A stretch of 7,244 nucleotides of DNA, taken from NCBI GenBank assembly GCA_003250275.1, contig QKGW01000306.1, positions 1 through 7,244 of the forward strand. Reading direction: 5' to 3'. Source of the DNA: Alphaproteobacteria bacterium. GTDB lineage: Bacteria; Pseudomonadota; Alphaproteobacteria; Rhodospirillales; Rhodospirillaceae. Both the position numbers and the translations under genes were made by a program. Shown one piece after another: positions 4,390 through 7,244 of this stretch (within the stretch, counting starts at the first letter, position 1; each line of letters begins with the position of its first letter). The notes beneath the pieces are model-generated. The model was not told the origin of the DNA and made no database searches. It saw only the letters and a program-made list of their open reading frames with translations.

Positions 4390-6243
4390 ATGGATATCGC
4401 CACGCCATCGCTCGCCCACGGCACCGAGATCATCCTCGGCGTGCTCAAGACCCTGCCGAACGCGCCGGGCAGCTACCGTATGCTCGACGCCAAGGGCGAC
4501 GTGCTCTACGTCGGCAAGGCGAAGAACCTCAAGAAGCGCGTCGTCGCCTACACCCGCACCGACCAGCTGCCGATCCGCCTGCAGCGGATGGTGGCGTTCA
4601 CCACGTCGATGGAGATCGTCACCACCCACACCGAAGCCGAGGCGCTGCTTCTCGAAGCCAACCTGATCAAGAAGTACAAGCCGCGCTACAACATCCTCCT
4701 GCGCGACGACAAGTCCTTCCCCTACATCCGCGTCGACCGCGAGGGGCCGTGGCCGCGCATCACCAAGCACCGCGGCGCGCGCGACGACGGCGCGGAGTAC
4801 TTCGGCCCGTTCGCCTCGGCGCTCGCGGTCAACCAGAGCCTCACCATCCTGCAGAAGGTGTTCCTGCTGCGCTCGTGCACCGACGCGATGTTCGCGAACC
4901 GCGCCCGCCCCTGCCTGCTGCACCAGATCAAGCGCTGCTCGGCGCCCTGCGTCGGGCGGATCTCGCCCGAGGCCTACGCCGCCCTCGTCGCCCAGGCGCG
5001 CGCCTTCCTCGAAGGCGACAGCCGCGACATCCAGCGCGAATTCGCCGCCGAGATGAGCGCCGCCGCCGAGCGCCGCGACTACGAGGCCGCCGCCGCGTGG
5101 CGCGACCGCATCCGCGCGCTCGCGCAGATCCAGCAGCGCCAGGACATCGACCTCGGCCAGGAAAAGGACCTCGACCTCGCCGCGCTCTACCGCGCCGGCA
5201 GCCTCGTCGCGATCCAGATGGTGTTCTTCCGCGCCGGACGGCACACCGGCAACCGCGCGTTCTTCCCCGCTCAGACCGGCGACGCGAGCGACGCGGAAAT
5301 CCTCGCCGCGTTCCTCGCGCAGTTCTACACCCAGCACCCGCCGCCGCCGCTGGTGCTGACCAGCCACGCCGCCCCCGAGCAGGACCTCCTGCGCGAGGCG
5401 CTGTCGCTGCGCGCGCGCCGCCGGGTCGAACTCGCGGCGCCGCAGCGCGGCCCGAAGAAGGCGCTGCTGCGCCAGGCCGAGACCAACGCGCGCGAAGCCG
5501 CCGAGCGCAAGCTCGCCGAAACCGCGACCCAGGCGCAGCTCCTCGCCGACGTCGCCGAACTCTTCGGCCTCGCAGCGCCGCCGCAGCGCATCGAGGTCTA
5601 CGACAACTCCCACATCCAGGGCGCGCACGCCGTCGGCGCGATGATCGTCGCCGGGCCGGAGGGCTTCGAAAAGACCGCCTACCGCACCTGGAACATCAAG
5701 GACGCCGCCACCAACGACGACTTCGGGATGATGCGCGAGGTGTTCCGCCGCCGCTTCGCCCGCGCCCTCGCCGACGACCCCGAGCGCACCCGCTGGCCCG
5801 ACCTCGTGCTGATCGACGGCGGCAAGGGCCAGCTCACCTCGGCGCAGGAGATCCTCGCCGACCTCGGCGTCGACGGCGTGCCGCTGGTCGGCATTTCCAA
5901 GGGACCGGACCGCAACGCCGGACGCGAGCAGTTCCACCAGGAGGGCAAGGCGTCGTTCCAACTGCCGCCGACCCACCCGGTGCTCTACTATCTCCAGCGC
6001 CTGCGCGACGAGGCGCACCGCTTCGCCATCGGCACCCACCGCGCCAAACGCGGCCGCGCGATCACCAAGTCGCCGCTCGACGCGATCACCGGCATCGGCG
6101 CGGCGCGCAAGAAGGCGCTGCTGCACCACTTCGGCTCCGCGCGCGGCGTCTCGGAGGCGGGCGTCGAGGATCTCGCGGCGGTCGACGGCATCTCCCGCGC
6201 CCTCGCCCAACGCCTCTACGACCACTTCCACGGCACCGGCTGA
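4390..6243 (+). CDS. uvrC: UvrABC excinuclease subunit C
   Basis: A 617-residue protein of normal length for UvrC, the nuclease that cuts on both sides of a lesion held by UvrB during nucleotide excision repair. In order: a GIY-YIG domain (about 20-105) with GSY (27-29), YVG (40-42), Arg50, Glu89 and Asn101; four cysteines C163, C175, C183 and C187 in the 12/8/4 spacing known to bind an iron-sulfur cluster in E. coli UvrC; a UvrB-binding UVR helix pair (about 213-247); an RNase H-like 5' nuclease with VYDNSHIQG (Asp405), LIDGGKGQ (Asp476) and EAHRF (His543); and tandem helix-hairpin-helix motifs (about 563-613). All expected catalytic residues are present. The 20 bases before the ATG (4370-4389) hold no Shine-Dalgarno sequence, so translation may be leaderless or SD-independent. 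No LexA-type GTTC/GAAC repeat is seen upstream, so SOS control is not supported. Confidence 0.98.
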   Translation: MDIATPSLAHGTEIILGVLKTLPNAPGSYRMLDAKGDVLYVGKAKNLKKRVVAYTRTDQLPIRLQRMVAFTTSMEIVTTHTEAEALLLEANLIKKYKPRYNILLRDDKSFPYIRVDREGPWPRITKHRGARDDGAEYFGPFASALAVNQSLTILQKVFLLRSCTDAMFANRARPCLLHQIKRCSAPCVGRISPEAYAALVAQARAFLEGDSRDIQREFAAEMSAAAERRDYEAAAAWRDRIRALAQIQQRQDIDLGQEKDLDLAALYRAGSLVAIQMVFFRAGRHTGNRAFFPAQTGDASDAEILAAFLAQFYTQHPPPPLVLTSHAAPEQDLLREALSLRARRRVELAAPQRGPKKALLRQAETNAREAAERKLAETATQAQLLADVAELFGLAAPPQRIEVYDNSHIQGAHAVGAMIVAGPEGFEKTAYRTWNIKDAATNDDFGMMREVFRRRFARALADDPERTRWPDLVLIDGGKGQLTSAQEILADLGVDGVPLVGISKGPDRNAGREQFHQEGKASFQLPPTHPVLYYLQRLRDEAHRFAIGTHRAKRGRAITKSPLDAITGIGAARKKALLHHFGSARGVSEAGVEDLAAVDGISRALAQRLYDHFHGTG

Positions 6244-6359
6244 GCCGCCGCGCCGCGCGTTCACACGAATTTTTCTCTATTCAGCGGCGGCGGCGCGGGT
6301 CTACACTCCCCGCGCATTCCGCTTCCGCGCGCCCGTTCCTCCATCGCAAGCCGCCGATC

Positions 6360-6929
6360 ATGCTGACGCTGCCGAACCTCTTGACCCTTGGCCGCATCGC
6401 GGCGATCCCCGCGCTGCTCGCCACGTTCTATTGGGACACCCCGGCGATGCGCTGGACCGCCTGCGCGATCTTCACCGCCGCCGCCGTCACCGACTTCTTC
6501 GACGGCTACCTCGCGCGCCGGTTCAACCAGGTCTCCGCGATCGGCCGCTTCCTCGACCCGATCGCCGACAAGCTCCTCGTCGCCGCGCTGCTCCTCTTCC
6601 TCGCCGCGTTCGGGCGCTTCTCCACCCTCGGGCTGATCCCCGCCGTGGTCATCCTCTGCCGCGAAATCCTCGTCTCCGGCCTGCGCGAATACCTCGCCGA
6701 ACTCCGCATCGGAATGCCGGTCACGCCGCTCGCGAAGTGGAAAACCACCGTCCAGCTGATCGCCCTGCCGGTGCTCATCGTCGGCGACGGCGGCCTCCCC
6801 GGCCACGCCGTCACCCTGATCGGCGAAATCCTCCTCTGGATCGCAGGCCTCCTCACCATGATCACCGGATACGGCTACCTCAAAGCCGGCGTCGCCCACA
6901 TGCGCGCCGCCGACGAAGGCCGCTTCTAA
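6360..6929 (+). CDS. pgsA: CDP-diacylglycerol--glycerol-3-phosphate 3-phosphatidyltransferase
   Basis: A 189-residue inner-membrane enzyme that makes phosphatidylglycerophosphate from CDP-diacylglycerol and glycerol-3-phosphate, the committed step to phosphatidylglycerol and cardiolipin. The CDP-alcohol phosphotransferase signature is complete: D45-x2-D48-G49-x2-A52-R53-x8-G62-x3-D66-x3-D70. The opening MLTLPNLLTLGRIAAIP is typical of PgsA, and hydrophobic segments lie near residues 10-25, 32-44, 72-84, 90-105, 130-143 and 151-168. The length is normal. It follows uvrC by 116 nt on the same strand, an arrangement I recall from other alphaproteobacteria; a weak TACACT (6302-6307) could be a -10 for a separate promoter. 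No clear Shine-Dalgarno precedes the ATG, but the conserved N-terminus begins exactly there. Transcription ends at the strong hairpin at 6996-7041. Confidence 0.96.
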   Translation: MLTLPNLLTLGRIAAIPALLATFYWDTPAMRWTACAIFTAAAVTDFFDGYLARRFNQVSAIGRFLDPIADKLLVAALLLFLAAFGRFSTLGLIPAVVILCREILVSGLREYLAELRIGMPVTPLAKWKTTVQLIALPVLIVGDGGLPGHAVTLIGEILLWIAGLLTMITGYGYLKAGVAHMRAADEGRF

Positions 6930-6936
6930 GGTCAGG

Positions 6937-7092
6937 TCGGGGCGCTGCCCCGAACCCCACCGGAGGGTCGCGGACCCTCCGAACCTCCCGGACGTTTCCA
7001 AAGAAAAAGGGCTGTCATTCGACAGCCCTTTTTCTTTGGAAGTGATGGGGTCTGGGGCCCGAGGCCCCAGCGGGTCCAGGGCAACGCCCTGG
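6937..7092. repeat. Five-hairpin, near mirror-symmetric intergenic element (REP/BIME-like)
   Basis: Five perfect hairpins stand side by side: A 6937-6953 (7-bp stem, loop GCT), B 6961-6981 (9 bp, GCG), C 6996-7041 (21 bp, ATTC), D 7052-7070 (8 bp, CGA), E 7076-7092 (7 bp, AAC). The layout is symmetric about C: A and E match in size, B and D nearly so. Read inward, A is TCGGGGC-GCT-GCCCCGA and E (minus strand) is CCAGGGC-GTT-GCCCTGG, sharing a GGGC-GYT-GCCC core with paired changes at the stem base. The inward spacers also match: ACCCCAC after A and ACCCG after E. It fills the convergent pgsA-ilvE gap almost completely. Such blocks are usually multicopy in a genome, but copy number cannot be seen here. 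Confidence 0.6.
6996..7041. terminator. Bidirectional intrinsic terminator between pgsA and ilvE
   Basis: A perfect 21-bp inverted repeat (6996-7016 and 7021-7041) around loop ATTC. The GGGCTGTC part gives a GC stem and the outer part supplies AAAGAAAAA on one side and TTTTTCTTT on the other, so each strand reads as GC hairpin plus U-tract. It can end pgsA transcription on the plus strand and ilvE transcription on the minus strand. Confidence 0.9.
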
Positions 7093-7110
7093 CCTGGCTT
7101 TCGGAGCGCC

Positions 7111-7244
7111 TTAGGCGGCGGCTTCGAGGGAGAGGCGGCCGTGGACGAGGTCCTCGTAGTCCTGCATCAGCACCTTGGTGACCTCGCGGCCGGGGAACTG
7201 GTGCTGGTCGATCGACTGGACCGGGGTGACCTCGGCGGCGGTGC
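7111..7244 (-). CDS. ilvE: Branched-chain amino acid aminotransferase, C-terminal fragment (runs off the right edge)
   Basis: The last 43 complete codons plus stop (TAA, 7111-7113) are visible: TAAEVTPVQSIDQHQFPGRE followed by VTKVLMQDYEDLVHGRLSLEAAA. The TAAEVTPV-x2-I strand followed by a turn and a helix of the V-T-x-x-L-M-x-D-Y type is the C-terminus of class IV (fold-type IV) PLP aminotransferases. It resembles alphaproteobacterial IlvE as I recall it; IlvE interconverts Val/Leu/Ile and their 2-oxo acids. The PLP-binding Lys and substrate loops lie outside the window, so D-amino-acid transaminase or another class IV enzyme cannot be fully excluded. Convergent with pgsA, sharing the terminator at 6996-7041. 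Confidence 0.78.
   Translation of the reverse strand, partial: TAAEVTPVQSIDQHQFPGREVTKVLMQDYEDLVHGRLSLEAAA

Noticed and set aside
4306..6264. Long open frame of 652 codons on the minus strand opposite uvrC
   Set aside because: Its translation is Ala/Arg/Glu/Gly/Val-rich low-complexity text with no family resemblance, whereas uvrC on the other strand has every catalytic residue. It is the usual antisense artefact of GC-rich codon use.
4749..6929. 726-codon plus-strand frame running from inside uvrC into pgsA, suggesting a fusion
   Set aside because: Only the last 189 codons (from 6360) are real protein, namely PgsA. The part over uvrC is an out-of-frame Arg/Pro-rich shadow.

Overview
The window looks like chromosomal DNA from a GC-rich alphaproteobacterium, most plausibly a Rhodospirillales-type organism. 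This is inferred from the codon use (strong G/C at third positions), from the N-terminal leader of FolB and the style of the UvrC, IlvE and rhodanese proteins as I remember those families, and from GANTC sites (the CcrM methylation motif of alphaproteobacteria) concentrated between genes. Nothing here looks like a prophage, transposon or CRISPR locus; the genes are mostly housekeeping.

Layout. On the minus strand at the left are the start of a rhodanese-domain gene (1-112), a GNAT acetyltransferase (224-691) and a 544-residue biotin-bearing carboxyltransferase subunit of the pyruvate carboxylase B / oxaloacetate decarboxylase alpha type (774-2408), which has a clear intrinsic terminator behind it. 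A 238-bp divergent promoter region follows, with an extended -10 element and an 18-bp palindrome. On the plus strand comes a two-gene pterin/folate unit: an SDR with pteridine-reductase (PTR1/FolM) hallmarks (2647-3426) and dihydroneopterin aldolase folB (3473-3898). After a 491-bp non-coding region come uvrC (4390-6243) and pgsA (6360-6929). These converge on the 3' end of an ilvE-type aminotransferase on the minus strand (7111-7244, cut by the window edge).

The most interesting parts are not genes. First, the 491-bp gap before uvrC holds two consensus DnaA boxes, a degenerate third box facing one of them, a 42-bp segment with only 11 G/C bases, an exact IHF consensus site, seven GANTC sites (uvrC itself has none by my reading) and three GTCAC repeats spaced exactly 11 bp apart. 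Together these suggest a replication origin or a DnaA/CcrM-coupled control region. Second, the pgsA-ilvE gap is filled by five consecutive perfect hairpins arranged almost mirror-symmetrically around a 21-bp-stem bidirectional terminator, which looks like a REP/BIME-type repeat element.

Functionally the genes are largely independent: anaplerotic or biotin-dependent carbon metabolism (pycB-like), tetrahydrofolate/pterin synthesis (SDR + folB), nucleotide excision repair (uvrC), phosphatidylglycerol synthesis (pgsA) and branched-chain amino acid synthesis (ilvE).
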